Part shown: positions 18,684 through 26,912 of the stretch, piece by piece
Numbering within the stretch: position 1 is the stretch's first letter
Layout of the letters: the number at the start of each line of letters is the position of its first letter
Source of the DNA: Streptomyces justiciae
Lineage (GTDB): Bacteria; Actinomycetota; Actinomycetes; Streptomycetales; Streptomycetaceae
Reading direction: 5' to 3'
Assembly (NCBI RefSeq): GCF_015163075.1
Contig: NZ_JADDXU010000003.1
Coordinates: 496,001-560,000, forward strand
Length of the DNA stretch: 64,000 bases
Position numbers and translations under genes: made by a program
Notes under the pieces: generated by a model
The model's database searches: none
What the model saw: only the letters and a program-made list of their open reading frames with translations
What the model was told of the DNA's origin: nothing

Positions 18684-19790
18684 TCACTCCTGTACGAGGG
18701 GCCGGACGTCGGGTGCGATCTGCGTACCCGGCGTCGCCCGCACGATCGTGATCAGCCGGTCCGTCAGCTCCAGCGTCCCGACGTCCGGATCGTCGTAGCC
18801 GAGCACCCGATGACCTCGTACGACACTCACCACCAGGTCGTCGGTCTCCCGCGGCCTGCGGCCCACCTCGGCCTTTATGACCGGCCGTTCGACGATGTCG
18901 AGCCCGCTGCCCTGCTGGATGAGGTCCTCCATCACCATGCCGGCGGCCGGGCTCAGCACGGACAGCCCGAGCAGCCGTCCGGCCGCGCTCGCGCTGGTGA
19001 TGACGGCGTCCGCGCCGGACTGCTTGAGCAGGGGCGCGTTCTCCTCCTCCCGCACCGCGGCCACGATCTTGGCGCCCTTGTTGAGCTGCCGGGCGGTGAG
19101 GGTGACGAGGACGGCGGTGTCGTCCCGCTGTGTCGCGATGATGATCTTCCGGGCCTTGTGCACCTCGGCCCGCTTCAGCACCTCGCTGCGCGTCGCGTCC
19201 CCTATGACGCCCGCGTACCCTTCGGCGGTCGCGGCGTCGATCACCTTGGAGCTGGGGTCGACCACGACCACCTGCTCCTTCCTCAGCCCCGTCGCGCAGA
19301 CGGTCTGGATCGCCGACCGTCCCTTGGTCCCGAAGCCGACGACGACGGTGTGGTCACGCAAGGTGGACCTCCAGCGGTTGAGCCGCCATTCCTCCCGGGT
19401 GCGCTCGGTGAGGACTTCGAGCGTGGTGCCGACCAGGATGATCAGGAACAGCACGCGCAGGGGCGTGATGACGAAGATGTTGGTGAGCCGGGCCCCGTCG
19501 CTGACCGGGGTGATGTCGCCGTATCCGGTGGTGGAGAGGGTGACGGTCGCGTAGTACCAGGCGTCGAGGAAGTCGACCGAGCCGTCGGAGTTGTCGTTGT
19601 AGCCCTCGTGGTCGAAGTACACGAGCAGCGCGGTCGCCGAGAGCACCAGCAGCGCCATGAGGACCCGCTTGGCGACCTGCCGGAACGGGTGCTCCACCAC
19701 TTTGCGCGGCAGTTTCACCCGGTGGGTCACGAGATGTTCGTCCGCCTGGCGGGCGATCGCGTCATGGCCCGGAAGTTTCACGTGAAACAC
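18684..19790 (-). CDS. RCK-gated two-TM potassium channel
   Basis: 368 residues. Two membrane helices (about 45-62 and 108-130) flank the pore loop YATVTLSTTGYGDITPV with the K+ selectivity filter TTGYGD. A RCK/TrkA-N Rossmann domain follows (HTVVVGFGTKGRSAIQTV, about 150-170), then a TrkA-C-like segment. This is the MthK-like architecture of ligand-gated K+ channels. The GTG at 19790 gives VFHVKLPG; the alternative GTG at 19781 lies inside the same parS palindrome. It overlaps the moeA stop by 13 nt and is probably co-transcribed with moeA. Confidence 0.88.
   Translation of the reverse strand: MFHVKLPGHDAIARQADEHLVTHRVKLPRKVVEHPFRQVAKRVLMALLVLSATALLVYFDHEGYNDNSDGSVDFLDAWYYATVTLSTTGYGDITPVSDGARLTNIFVITPLRVLFLIILVGTTLEVLTERTREEWRLNRWRSTLRDHTVVVGFGTKGRSAIQTVCATGLRKEQVVVVDPSSKVIDAATAEGYAGVIGDATRSEVLKRAEVHKARKIIIATQRDDTAVLVTLTARQLNKGAKIVAAVREEENAPLLKQSGADAVITSASAAGRLLGLSVLSPAAGMVMEDLIQQGSGLDIVERPVIKAEVGRRPRETDDLVVSVVRGHRVLGYDDPDVGTLELTDRLITIVRATPGTQIAPDVRPLVQE
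19775..19788. other. parS centromere site (perfect)
   Basis: GTTTCACGTGAAAC, an exact match to the 14-bp ParB-binding palindrome. It spans the last codons and stop of moeA (TTC ACG TGA on the minus strand) and the first codons of the potassium channel gene. Streptomyces parS sites cluster around oriC. Confidence 0.93.
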
Positions 19791-21229
19791 ACCCCGATTC
19801 CGGCGGACGCCCAGGGCAGGTCGAGGAGTTCCAGCTCCTGACCCGCACGGGCACCGCCAGGCGGTACGACGGCCAGGGCGTCGGCCGCCGCGATGCCGCG
19901 CAGCATGGCCGGGCCGTTGTAGTGCAGCGGGACGGCGCTGTCACCGCGCAGGACGACGGGGATGAGCCGGGTGTCATGCGGATGGCCGTGGACCTCGTCC
20001 CGCAGCGGCAGCGCGTACGGCTCCGGGGCGGGGTGGGCGGCAAGGGTCCGCAGCAGCGGCTCGGCGAGCGTGAGCAGCCCGGAGACGGCGGCGAGGGGGT
20101 TGCCGGGCAGGCCGACGAGGTGCTGGTTCTCCTTGATACGGGCCAGCAGCATCGGGTGCCCGGGGCGCACCTTGACTCCGTTGACCAGGAGTTCGGCGCC
20201 GATGCGTTGGAGCGTGGGGTGCACATGGTCGACGGGGCCGGCGGCGGTCCCGCCCGTGGTGACGACGAGGTCGGCGTCGGAGGTGGTGATCGCCTTGTGC
20301 AGGGCCTCGGCGTCGTCGCCGAGTCGGCGTACGGCGATGACCTCGGCGCCGAGTGCGCGCAGCCAGGGCGGCAGCATCGGGCCGAGCGCGTCCCGGATCA
20401 GGCCCTCGCGCGGGAGGCCCGCGGTGAGCAACTCGTCGCCCAGGACGAGGACTTCGACGCGGGGGCGGGGGACGGCGGTGAGGGTGTCGTACCCGGCGGC
20501 AGCGGCGAGCCCGAGGACGGCCGGCGTCACGAGGGTGCCGACGGGCAGGAGTTGGTCGCCGTTGCGGCACTCCTGGCCGCGCGGGCGGATGTCCTGGCCG
20601 TGCTTGGTCTCGCGGGTGGCGTGCAGCCGGCCCTGGGTGTCGGTACGGCCGTGCTCGCTGCGCAGGACCGCGGTGGTGTCCGGGGGGATGCGGGCGCCGG
20701 TGGCGATCCGGACGGCCTCACCGTCGCTGAGCGGCTGCGGCTCGGCGTGCCCGGCGAGCACACCCTCGTCCCGTACGTCCCACGGTCCCGGTCCGGCGAC
20801 CGCCCAGCCGTCCATCGCGGAGGTGTCGAAGGAGGGGAGGTCGGTGAGGGCGGTGAGGGGGGCGGCCAGGGTGAGGCCGAGGGCGGCGTCGAGGGGGACG
20901 GGGGTGGGGGCGCGGTGGCTGGTCGGGGTGCCGGAACGGGGGGCTCCGGCGGCTCGGGCGGCATCAGCGGCCTGGGCAACTCGGGCGGCGCGGGCGGCCC
21001 GCGCTGCGATGTCCCGGGCCTGGGGCCAGGGGGTGGCGCGGTGGTGGGCGTCGGACTTGCGGGCGGCGTCGCTCTGCGTCGGCCCGGTGGGCGGGGGCAC
21101 CTGCTCGCCCGAGGCACGGCCCGGGGTACGGCCTGTGTCGCGGCGGTCGTTCACGAGGGCGAGCACCTCCTCGACGTCCAGGTCCTCGGCGTCGGTCTCC
21201 GCGCCGGTCCGGGTGGAGCGGGCGGTCAT
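19778..21229 (-). CDS. moeA: Molybdopterin molybdotransferase
   Basis: 483 residues; inserts molybdate into adenylylated molybdopterin. Recognisable are the MoeA N-terminal block (LPSFDTSAMDGWAVAG, about 160-175), the MPT-binding-fold domain (VEVLVLGDELL, VVTTGGTAAGPVDHVHPTL, LVNGVKVRPGHPMLLARI, GLPGNPLAAVSGLLTL) and the small C-terminal domain. The first about 115 residues are an extra Ala/Arg/Thr-rich extension of low complexity. The ATG at 21229 overlaps the stop of the upstream cofactor gene (ATGA), and its own stop lies inside a parS site. Confidence 0.9.
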   Translation of the reverse strand: MTARSTRTGAETDAEDLDVEEVLALVNDRRDTGRTPGRASGEQVPPPTGPTQSDAARKSDAHHRATPWPQARDIAARAARAARVAQAADAARAAGAPRSGTPTSHRAPTPVPLDAALGLTLAAPLTALTDLPSFDTSAMDGWAVAGPGPWDVRDEGVLAGHAEPQPLSDGEAVRIATGARIPPDTTAVLRSEHGRTDTQGRLHATRETKHGQDIRPRGQECRNGDQLLPVGTLVTPAVLGLAAAAGYDTLTAVPRPRVEVLVLGDELLTAGLPREGLIRDALGPMLPPWLRALGAEVIAVRRLGDDAEALHKAITTSDADLVVTTGGTAAGPVDHVHPTLQRIGAELLVNGVKVRPGHPMLLARIKENQHLVGLPGNPLAAVSGLLTLAEPLLRTLAAHPAPEPYALPLRDEVHGHPHDTRLIPVVLRGDSAVPLHYNGPAMLRGIAAADALAVVPPGGARAGQELELLDLPWASAGIGVCFT

Positions 21230-22137
21230 CCGGCGTCCGTACCGGGCTGGGCGTCGCTCGGCTTGGCATCGGAGGGCTCTTCGTCGGGCCAGGCGAGGGC
21301 GAGGGCGGTGGCCTTGCGGGCGGCGTCGGCGACCGCCTCGGGGCCTCCCCCGGCCTGCGCGGCCGCGTAGCCGACGAGGAACGTGGTCAGCGGCGCCCCG
21401 GGCCTGGCCACGTTGTGGGCGGCGTCGCGGGCGAGGTCGAGCAGGACGCCGGTGTCGACGTCGAGTTCGATGCCCAGCTCGTCCTTGACTGCGGAGATCC
21501 ATTCATCCAGCACGGGTCCATGCTCCCTGATACGTGCCCTGGCGGCGGCGATGTCGTCCCAGGTGTCGCAGTCGAAGGACGCGACGGGGTCCGGGACACG
21601 GGTGAGGTGGAGTCCGGCGGTGAGCCGGCGCAGGGGCAGCCCGGTGAGGCCGTCGTGCGCATCGGCGAGCGTGGTGAGCTCGCGGCGCAGTGCGGAGGCG
21701 CGGTAGGCGGCGACGAGGGGTTGGTCGCGGCCGTCGGCGTCGGTGAGCAGCGCTCCGTCGGTGCCGGCCGCGCGAAGGGCGGTCAGCAGACGGCGGACGG
21801 TGTCCGCGGTGAGGAAGGGCAGGTCGGCGGAGAGGACGACGACGTCCCGCGCGGTGGTGGGGTGGAGCCCGGCGCCAAGGGCGGCGACGGGACCGCCGCC
21901 GGGCGGGTCCTCGCGGGCCCAGGTGACGGCCCGTGCGGTCGGGCGGGGGTCGGCGACGACGACGGTGGTACGGGCGTCGGCGCAGGCGGCCAGGACCCGC
22001 TCCAGCAGCGCCCGCCCGCCCACACGCACGCCGGGCTTGTCCACACCACCGAGCCGCCGAGCGGCACCCCCGGCGAGCACGACGGCGTCGTACGCGAGAT
22101 CAGCACCGGCGGCGCCCGCGGGCTCGTACGAGGTCAC
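21226..22137 (-). CDS. Molybdenum cofactor guanylyltransferase-like NTP transferase with C-terminal DUF6457-like domain
   Basis: 303 residues. The N-terminal nucleotidyltransferase (about 15-195) has the MobA signature VVLAGGAARRLGGVDKPGV, then GGGPVAALGAGL and VVLSADLPFLT. The C-terminal about 90 residues (LDEWISAVKDELGIELDVD ... HNVARPGAPLTTFLVGYAAAQ) look like the small helical DUF6457 domain, a fusion seen in actinobacteria. It would attach GMP to the molybdenum cofactor and sits directly upstream of moeA. GTG 22137 is the best start, although GGAGG lies immediately next to it, an unusual spacing. Confidence 0.82.
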   Translation of the reverse strand: MTSYEPAGAAGADLAYDAVVLAGGAARRLGGVDKPGVRVGGRALLERVLAACADARTTVVVADPRPTARAVTWAREDPPGGGPVAALGAGLHPTTARDVVVLSADLPFLTADTVRRLLTALRAAGTDGALLTDADGRDQPLVAAYRASALRRELTTLADAHDGLTGLPLRRLTAGLHLTRVPDPVASFDCDTWDDIAAARARIREHGPVLDEWISAVKDELGIELDVDTGVLLDLARDAAHNVARPGAPLTTFLVGYAAAQAGGGPEAVADAARKATALALAWPDEEPSDAKPSDAQPGTDAG

Positions 22138-22215
22138 CCTCCGAGTATGCGGGCCACCGCGATCACAGGGAACGCGTGGGGGGCGCCGCAATCGGAGAGG
22201 ACGGGTGGGGCTCCG

Positions 22216-22270
22216 TGATCGGGGGGCGCTTGGGGCTCGGTGATCGGGGGGCGCTTGGGGCTCGGTGATC
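22216..22270. repeat. 25-bp perfect tandem duplication
   Basis: Two identical 25-bp units (22216-22240, 22241-22265) beginning TGATCGGGGGGCGCTTGG, plus the first 5 bp of a third. The preceding 60 bp contain decayed versions (ATCGGAGAGGACGGGTGGGGCTC). Confidence 0.85.
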
Positions 22271-22329
22271 GCGGCGGCCCTGCACTCGCAGGGGGTGCGC
22301 GGCAGCACAGGCCTCATCGCAAGGCGTGC

Positions 22330-22660
22330 GGCGCCACCGCTGCGGACCGCCGCCGTACGGCGCCTCTGCTCCGGCCCGTCAGCCGCGCGACGCCCCCCGC
22401 CGGACCGCCGGCCGCGTGGCGACGCCGCCACGATCGCCGGCCGCGTGGCGCCACCGTATCGATCACCGAGTGCGCGGCGGCACCGCAGCCGTCAGACGGG
22501 GCACAGCGGCGCCATGACGATCACCGCGCGCCAGCGGCATCACAGCCGTCAGACGGCGTGCAGCGCCACCACAGCAACCACCGCGCGCCCCAGCGGCACC
22601 GCCGCCGTCGGACGGCGCGCAGTGCCACCGCGGCGATCACCAAACGTCCACCGGCACCCC
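22330..22660. repeat. Degenerate minisatellite, unit about 57-59 bp
   Basis: The core CCGTCAGACGG (third copy CCGTCGGACGG) recurs at 22489, 22546 and 22605. Each core is followed by a GCGCAG-like block, a GCCACC-like block, CGATCACC and GCGCGCCCCAGCGGCAC-like blocks. Upstream (22330-22480) the same blocks appear in more decayed form (GCGTGGCGCCACC, GATCACCGAG). Confidence 0.7.
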
Positions 22661-22665
22661 CGCGT

Positions 22666-24087
22666 TCACAGCGTGCGCAGCAGCACCGCCGGTTGTTCGA
22701 CGCAGTCCGCCACGTATCGCAGGAAGCCGCCCGCCGTGCCGCCGTCGCAGACGCGGTGGTCGAAGGTGAGCGACAGCTGGACGACCTGCCGGACCGCCAG
22801 CTCGCCCTCGTGCACCCACGGCTTGGGGATGATGCGGCCGACGCCGAGCATCGCGGCCTCAGGGTGGTTGATGATCGGCGTGGAGCCGTCGACGCCGAAG
22901 ACGCCGTAGTTGTTCAACGTGAAGGTCCCGCCGGTGAGTTCGCCGGGGGTGAGGGTGCCGGTGCGGGCCGCCTCGGTCAACCGGGCGAACTCCGCGGTCA
23001 GCGACTCCGCGTCCCGCGCATGGGCGTCCCGGACCACCGGCACGACGAGCCCGCGCTCGGTCTGCGCGGCGAAGCCGAGGTGCACCTGGTCGAGCTGGAC
23101 GACCTCCCTCGCCGCCATGTCGACCGTGGAGTTGAGCTCGGGATAACGGGCCAGCGCCGCCGTGCAGATGCGGGCCAGCAGGGCGAGCAGGGAGATCTTC
23201 GGTCCCCCGGCGGCGTTCATCGCGGCACGCGCCCGCATGAGTTCGGTCGCGTCGGCGTCGACCCAGCAGGTGGCGTCGGGGATCTCACGCCGACTGCGGG
23301 ACAGCTTGTCGGCGACGGCACCGCGGATGCCCTTGAGGGGGGTGCGGATGCCTCCGGCGGCGGGGCCGGTGACGGCCGGGGCGGCAGGCAAGGGCGTCGT
23401 CTCCGGAGCGGCGGTCGGCGCGGAGGCGGTGCGCCCCTGGGCCGTCGCCGCCCGCAGCGCGTACTCCACGTCCGCCCGCAGGATCAGCCCCTCGGGGCCG
23501 GAGCCGGTCAACTCCCGCAGATCCAGTCCGTTCTCGCGGGCGAGGCGCCGCACGAGGGGCGAGATGACCGGCACGGGCCCTTCCGGCACCTCACGCGTGG
23601 CAGTCACCTCACGCGCGCCAGGCATCTCCCGCGCGGCGGACACCTCACGCGCGGCAGACGCCTCGTCCGCAGCAGGACCCTTACGCGCACCCGTCCCGTT
23701 CGCCGCGCCCCCGGCCGGTGGCTGCGCCGGACGTACCCTTCGGCGTCGCGCCGGTGCCTCCGAAGTGCCGTATCCCACCAGCACGTTCCCAGAGCCCTCG
23801 GTCTTCGCGCCCGTGTCCTCGGTGGGCGCGGCGGAAGCGGGCGCGCCCACCGCGACGGTGATCAGCGGTGCGCCCACGGGCAGTTCCGTGCCCTCCTCGC
23901 CGAAGCGGGCGGTGACGACACCGCCGTAGGGGCAGGGCACGTCGACCAACGCCTTGGCGGTCTCGACCTCGACGACCGGCTGGTCGACGGCGACGACGTC
24001 ACCGACCTCCACCAGCCAGCGGACGATCTCCGCCTCGGTGAGCCCCTCCCCGAGGTCGGGGAGCTTGAACTCCAGCACCTGTGCCAT
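22666..24087 (-). CDS. bkdC2: Branched-chain 2-oxoacid dehydrogenase E2, second copy
   Basis: 473 residues with a lipoyl domain (about 3-80, lipoyl-Lys in EVETAKALVDVP), a peripheral subunit-binding domain (about 170-205, PLVRRLARENGLDLRELTGSGPEG) and a catalytic domain (about 245-473, FDHRVCDGG, with the catalytic His and Asp kept). The first linker contains a local repeat of AREV/AREM/TREV units (about 130-160) absent from BkdC1. ATG 24087 overlaps the bkdB2 stop (TGATG). It is the last gene of the second bkd operon, before the repeat-rich spacer. Confidence 0.92.
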   Translation of the reverse strand: MAQVLEFKLPDLGEGLTEAEIVRWLVEVGDVVAVDQPVVEVETAKALVDVPCPYGGVVTARFGEEGTELPVGAPLITVAVGAPASAAPTEDTGAKTEGSGNVLVGYGTSEAPARRRRVRPAQPPAGGAANGTGARKGPAADEASAAREVSAAREMPGAREVTATREVPEGPVPVISPLVRRLARENGLDLRELTGSGPEGLILRADVEYALRAATAQGRTASAPTAAPETTPLPAAPAVTGPAAGGIRTPLKGIRGAVADKLSRSRREIPDATCWVDADATELMRARAAMNAAGGPKISLLALLARICTAALARYPELNSTVDMAAREVVQLDQVHLGFAAQTERGLVVPVVRDAHARDAESLTAEFARLTEAARTGTLTPGELTGGTFTLNNYGVFGVDGSTPIINHPEAAMLGVGRIIPKPWVHEGELAVRQVVQLSLTFDHRVCDGGTAGGFLRYVADCVEQPAVLLRTL

Positions 24088-25091
24088 CAGCTCTCGGCCT
24101 CCCATTGCAGACGCCCCACGGCGTCCAGGATCCGGTCCACGCCGGGCAGGTGGTGACGCTCCAGCATCGGCGGCGGGTAGGGAATGTCGAACCCGGCCAC
24201 GCGCAGCACCGGCGCTTCCAGATGATGGAAGCAGCGCTCCGTGACACGGGCCGCGATCTCCCCGCCCGGGCCGCCGAACCCGCCCGACTCGTGTACGACG
24301 ACCGCGCGTCCGGTCCGCCGTACCGAGGCGCAGACCGTCTCGTCGTCGAACGGCACCAGGGAGCGCAGGTCGACGACTTCGAGGTCCCACCCCTCGGCCC
24401 GGGCCGCCTCGGCGGCTTCGAGGCAGACGGGTACGGACGGCCCGTACGTGATGAGCGTGGCGCTCCGGCCCGAGCGCCGCACCACCGCGCGGCCGATCGG
24501 TTCAACGCTCTGCGGCTCGTCCGGGTTCCAGGAGTCCTTCGACCAGTACAGGCGCTTGGGTTCGAGGAAGACGACCGGGTCGTCGGAGGCGATCGCGGCG
24601 CGCAGCAGGCCGTAGGCGTCGGCGACGGTCGCGGGCGTGACGACATGGAGCCCCGGGGTCGCCAGGTAGTACGCCTCGGAGGAGTCACTGTGGTGCTCCA
24701 CGCCGCCGATGCCGCCGCCGTAGGGGACGCGGATGGTGATCGGCAGCGGCATGGTGCCGCGCGTCCGGTTGCGCATGCGGGCGACATGGCTGATGAGCTG
24801 CTCGAACGCCGGGTAGGCGAACGCGTCGAACTGCATCTCCACGACCGGCCGGAGCCCGTACATCGCCATGCCGACGGCGGTGCCGAGGATGCCGGCCTCG
24901 GCGAGCGGGGTGTCGGTGCAGCGGTCCTCGCCGAACTCCTTGGCGAGGCCGTCGGTGACGCGGAAGACGCCGCCGAGGGTGCCGACGTCCTCGCCCATGA
25001 CGTGGACGGTGGGGTCGGCGGCCATCGCGTCGCGCATCGCGCGCGTGAGGGCCTGCGCCATAGTGGCGGGCTTCACCGCGACGGTGGTCAT
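24087..25091 (-). CDS. bkdB2: Branched-chain 2-oxoacid dehydrogenase E1 beta, second copy
   Basis: 334 residues, the same length as BkdB1. Pyrimidine-binding domain VHVMGEDVGTLGGVFRVTDGLAKEF, DTPLAEAGILGTAVGMAM, PITIRVPYGGGIGGVEHHSDS; C-terminal domain ATLITYGPSVPVCLEAAE and GGFGGPGGEIAARVTERCF. It pairs with BkdA2 to form E1. Its ATG overlaps the bkdA2 stop (ATGA), and its stop overlaps the bkdC2 start, so all three are translationally coupled. Confidence 0.93.
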   Translation of the reverse strand: MTTVAVKPATMAQALTRAMRDAMAADPTVHVMGEDVGTLGGVFRVTDGLAKEFGEDRCTDTPLAEAGILGTAVGMAMYGLRPVVEMQFDAFAYPAFEQLISHVARMRNRTRGTMPLPITIRVPYGGGIGGVEHHSDSSEAYYLATPGLHVVTPATVADAYGLLRAAIASDDPVVFLEPKRLYWSKDSWNPDEPQSVEPIGRAVVRRSGRSATLITYGPSVPVCLEAAEAARAEGWDLEVVDLRSLVPFDDETVCASVRRTGRAVVVHESGGFGGPGGEIAARVTERCFHHLEAPVLRVAGFDIPYPPPMLERHHLPGVDRILDAVGRLQWEAES

Positions 25092-26218
25092 GGAGTCTCC
25101 CCCTCGGCTTCCAGCTCGGCCTGCAACTGGGCGCGCTGTTCGAGCAGTTGCGGGGTGGGTTCGGCGTAGACGTGGGCGAACAGGTCCATGGGGTCGAGGA
25201 CCGGGTCCTGGTTCATGCGCTCGCGCAGGTCGGCGGCCATGGTCTCGGCGGCGTCGCGGGCGGCCTGGATGCCGGCGTCGTCGAGGAGGCCGCGCGTGGT
25301 GAGCTCGTGTTCGAGGAGCTTGATCGGGTCGTGGTCGCGCCAGGCGTCGACCTCGGCGTCGCCGCGGTAGCGGGTCGCGTCGTCGGCGTTGGTGTGGGCC
25401 TCCACGCGGTACGTGATGGCCTCGACGAGAGTGGGGCCGCCGCCCGCGCGCGCGTGCCGTACGGCGTCGGCGAGGACCTCGTGCACGGCCGCCGCGTCGT
25501 TGCCGTCGACCAGCCGGCCGGGCATGCCGTAGCCGACGGCCTTGTGGGCCAGCGACGGGGCCGCGGTCTGCTTGGCGAGCGGAACGGAGATCGCGAAGCC
25601 GTTGTTCTGGACGAGGAAGACGACCGGCGCCTGCCAGACGGCGGCGAAGTTCAGCGCCTCGTGGAAGTCGCCCTCGCTGGTGCCGCCGTCGCCGACCATG
25701 GCGAGCGCCACCACGTCGTCGCCCTTGAGGCGGGCGGCGTGCGCGAGGCCCACGGCGTGCGGGAGCTGGGTGGCGAGCGGGGTGCACAGGGGGGCGACCC
25801 GGTGCTCGTGCGGGTCGTAGCCGGTGTGCCAGTCGCCGCGCAGCAGCGTGAGCGCCTCGACGGGGTCGAGGCCCCGGGCGACGGCGGCGAGGGTGTCGCG
25901 GTAGCTGGGGAAGAGCCAGTCACGGTCCTGAAGGACCAGCGCGGCGGCGACCTCGCAGGCCTCCTGGCCGGTGCTGGAGGGGTAGACGGCGAGGCGGCCC
26001 TGCTTGGTGAGGGCGGTCGCCTGCGCGTTGTACCGACGGCCGCGCACCAGTTCGGCGTAGAGGCGGCGCAGCAGGCCGGGGTCGGCCTTCCCGGCGGCCT
26101 CGGTGCCGAGGACGCGGTACGGCTCCGCGTCGGGCAGCAGCGGCGCGGGGTCGGTACGGGGCTGCCAGGCGGGCGGCGGCGATGGCCGGTACCCGCCCCG
26201 CTGCTCCATGACCGTCAT
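25088..26218 (-). CDS. bkdA2: Branched-chain 2-oxoacid dehydrogenase E1 alpha, second copy
   Basis: 376 residues with ThDP motif GDGGTSEGDFHEALNF ... VQNNG and the loop VEAHTNADDATRYRGDAEV. Compared with BkdA1 the N-terminal extension is unrelated (Gln/Pro-rich), and the sequence is closer to the classical branched-chain E1 alpha (YPSSTGQEACEVA, GDWHTGYDP). ATG 26218 is preceded by GGAGGTGCCGTC. Divergently transcribed from bkdR across a 175-bp region carrying two operator-like palindromes. Confidence 0.92.
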   Translation of the reverse strand: MTVMEQRGGYRPSPPPAWQPRTDPAPLLPDAEPYRVLGTEAAGKADPGLLRRLYAELVRGRRYNAQATALTKQGRLAVYPSSTGQEACEVAAALVLQDRDWLFPSYRDTLAAVARGLDPVEALTLLRGDWHTGYDPHEHRVAPLCTPLATQLPHAVGLAHAARLKGDDVVALAMVGDGGTSEGDFHEALNFAAVWQAPVVFLVQNNGFAISVPLAKQTAAPSLAHKAVGYGMPGRLVDGNDAAAVHEVLADAVRHARAGGGPTLVEAITYRVEAHTNADDATRYRGDAEVDAWRDHDPIKLLEHELTTRGLLDDAGIQAARDAAETMAADLRERMNQDPVLDPMDLFAHVYAEPTPQLLEQRAQLQAELEAEGETP

Positions 26219-26278
26219 GACGGCACCTCCTCGTGGGAGCGGCTTCAGGCGCGTCACGGCTTGTGATGCGCCTCACCT

Positions 26279-26292
26279 ACCGATTGTTCGGT
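26279..26292. promoter_or_regulatory. PaaR-like box in the bkdA2/bkdR promoter region
   Basis: ACCGATTGTTCGGT matches 13 of 14 positions of the palindromic core ACCGATCGTTCGGT found in front of paaH/paaN (29438-29451) and, inverted, in front of paaA (34218-34231). Confidence 0.6.
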
Positions 26293-26321
26293 CGTCGGCA
26301 CATTTTGGCTACAGGCACCCT

Positions 26322-26353
26322 CAGGCTGTGGACAAACGGTTCTCCACAGCCTG
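26322..26353. promoter_or_regulatory. Perfect 11-bp inverted repeat upstream of bkdR, containing a DnaA-box 9-mer
   Basis: CAGGCTGTGGA (26322-26332), a 10-nt spacer, then TCCACAGCCTG (26343-26353). It ends 40 bp before the bkdR start, as expected for an Lrp/AsnC autoregulatory operator. The left arm and spacer also contain TGTGGACAA (26327-26335), the complement of the Streptomyces DnaA-box consensus TTGTCCACA. Confidence 0.65.
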
Positions 26354-26393
26354 AAATGAACGCAGTACGTCCATGGTAGGGAGGCGGGGGGAC

Positions 26394-26894
26394 ATGGCAC
26401 CTGAACAAATGGCCGAAAGCCCGGAGGGCGGCGTGCCCCTGCCGCCCCCGCGTCCTCTCGACGCCATCGATCAGGACATCCTGCAGATGCTCCAGGTCGA
26501 CGGCCGCGCCTCGATAAGGTCCGTCGCCGAACGCGTCCACGTCTCCCGCGCGAACGCCTACGCGCGTATCAACCGCCTCATCGAGGACGGCGTCATCCGC
26601 GGCTTCGGCGCCCGCGTCGACCACGAACGCGCGGGCCAGGGCACCTCGGCGTACATCACCCTGAAGATCGTCCAGAACACCTGGCGCACGGTCCGCGAAC
26701 AGCTCCGCCAGCTCCCCGGCGCGTCCCACATCGCCCTGGTGGGCGGCGACTTCGACGTCCTTCTGCTGGTGCACACGCCGGACAACAGATCGCTGCGCGA
26801 GCTGGTCCTCACCCGCCTCCAGGCGATCCCGGAGGTGCTGAGCACGCGCACGCTCCTGGTCTTCGAGGAGGAGGACCTGGAGCCGCAGGGCTGA
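26394..26894 (+). CDS. bkdR: Lrp/AsnC-family regulator of bkd genes
   Basis: 166 residues. N-terminal AsnC-type HTH (about 25-75: LDAIDQDILQMLQVDGRASIRSVAERVHVSRANAYARINRLIEDGVI) and a C-terminal RAM ligand domain (GTSAYITLKIV, GGDFDVLLLVHTPD, STRTLLVF). Divergent from bkdA2B2C2, the classical arrangement for an Lrp-type bkd regulator. ATG 26394 follows GGGAGGCGGGGG. Binding of branched-chain amino or keto acids is expected from the family and is not visible here. Confidence 0.88.
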   Translation: MAPEQMAESPEGGVPLPPPRPLDAIDQDILQMLQVDGRASIRSVAERVHVSRANAYARINRLIEDGVIRGFGARVDHERAGQGTSAYITLKIVQNTWRTVREQLRQLPGASHIALVGGDFDVLLLVHTPDNRSLRELVLTRLQAIPEVLSTRTLLVFEEEDLEPQG

Positions 26895-26912
26895 GCGGCC
26901 GGGCCGCGGCGG

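Larger units (their letters stand above)
22138..22665. other. Repeat-rich intergenic spacer
   Basis: 528 bp between bkdC2 (stop 22666) and the guanylyltransferase start (22137), both on the minus strand. It contains two separate repeat families annotated below. Open frames exist on both strands but encode only Arg/Ala/Pro/His-rich low complexity with no domain, so I regard it as non-coding. Confidence 0.65.

Noticed and set aside
22330..22660. CRISPR array
   Set aside because: The 57-59-bp units are repeats throughout with no unique spacers, and no cas genes are present.
22265..22909. 214-codon plus-strand frame over the repeat-rich spacer
   Set aside because: Arg/His/Ala/Ser low complexity created by the repeats, and it runs antisense into bkdC2.
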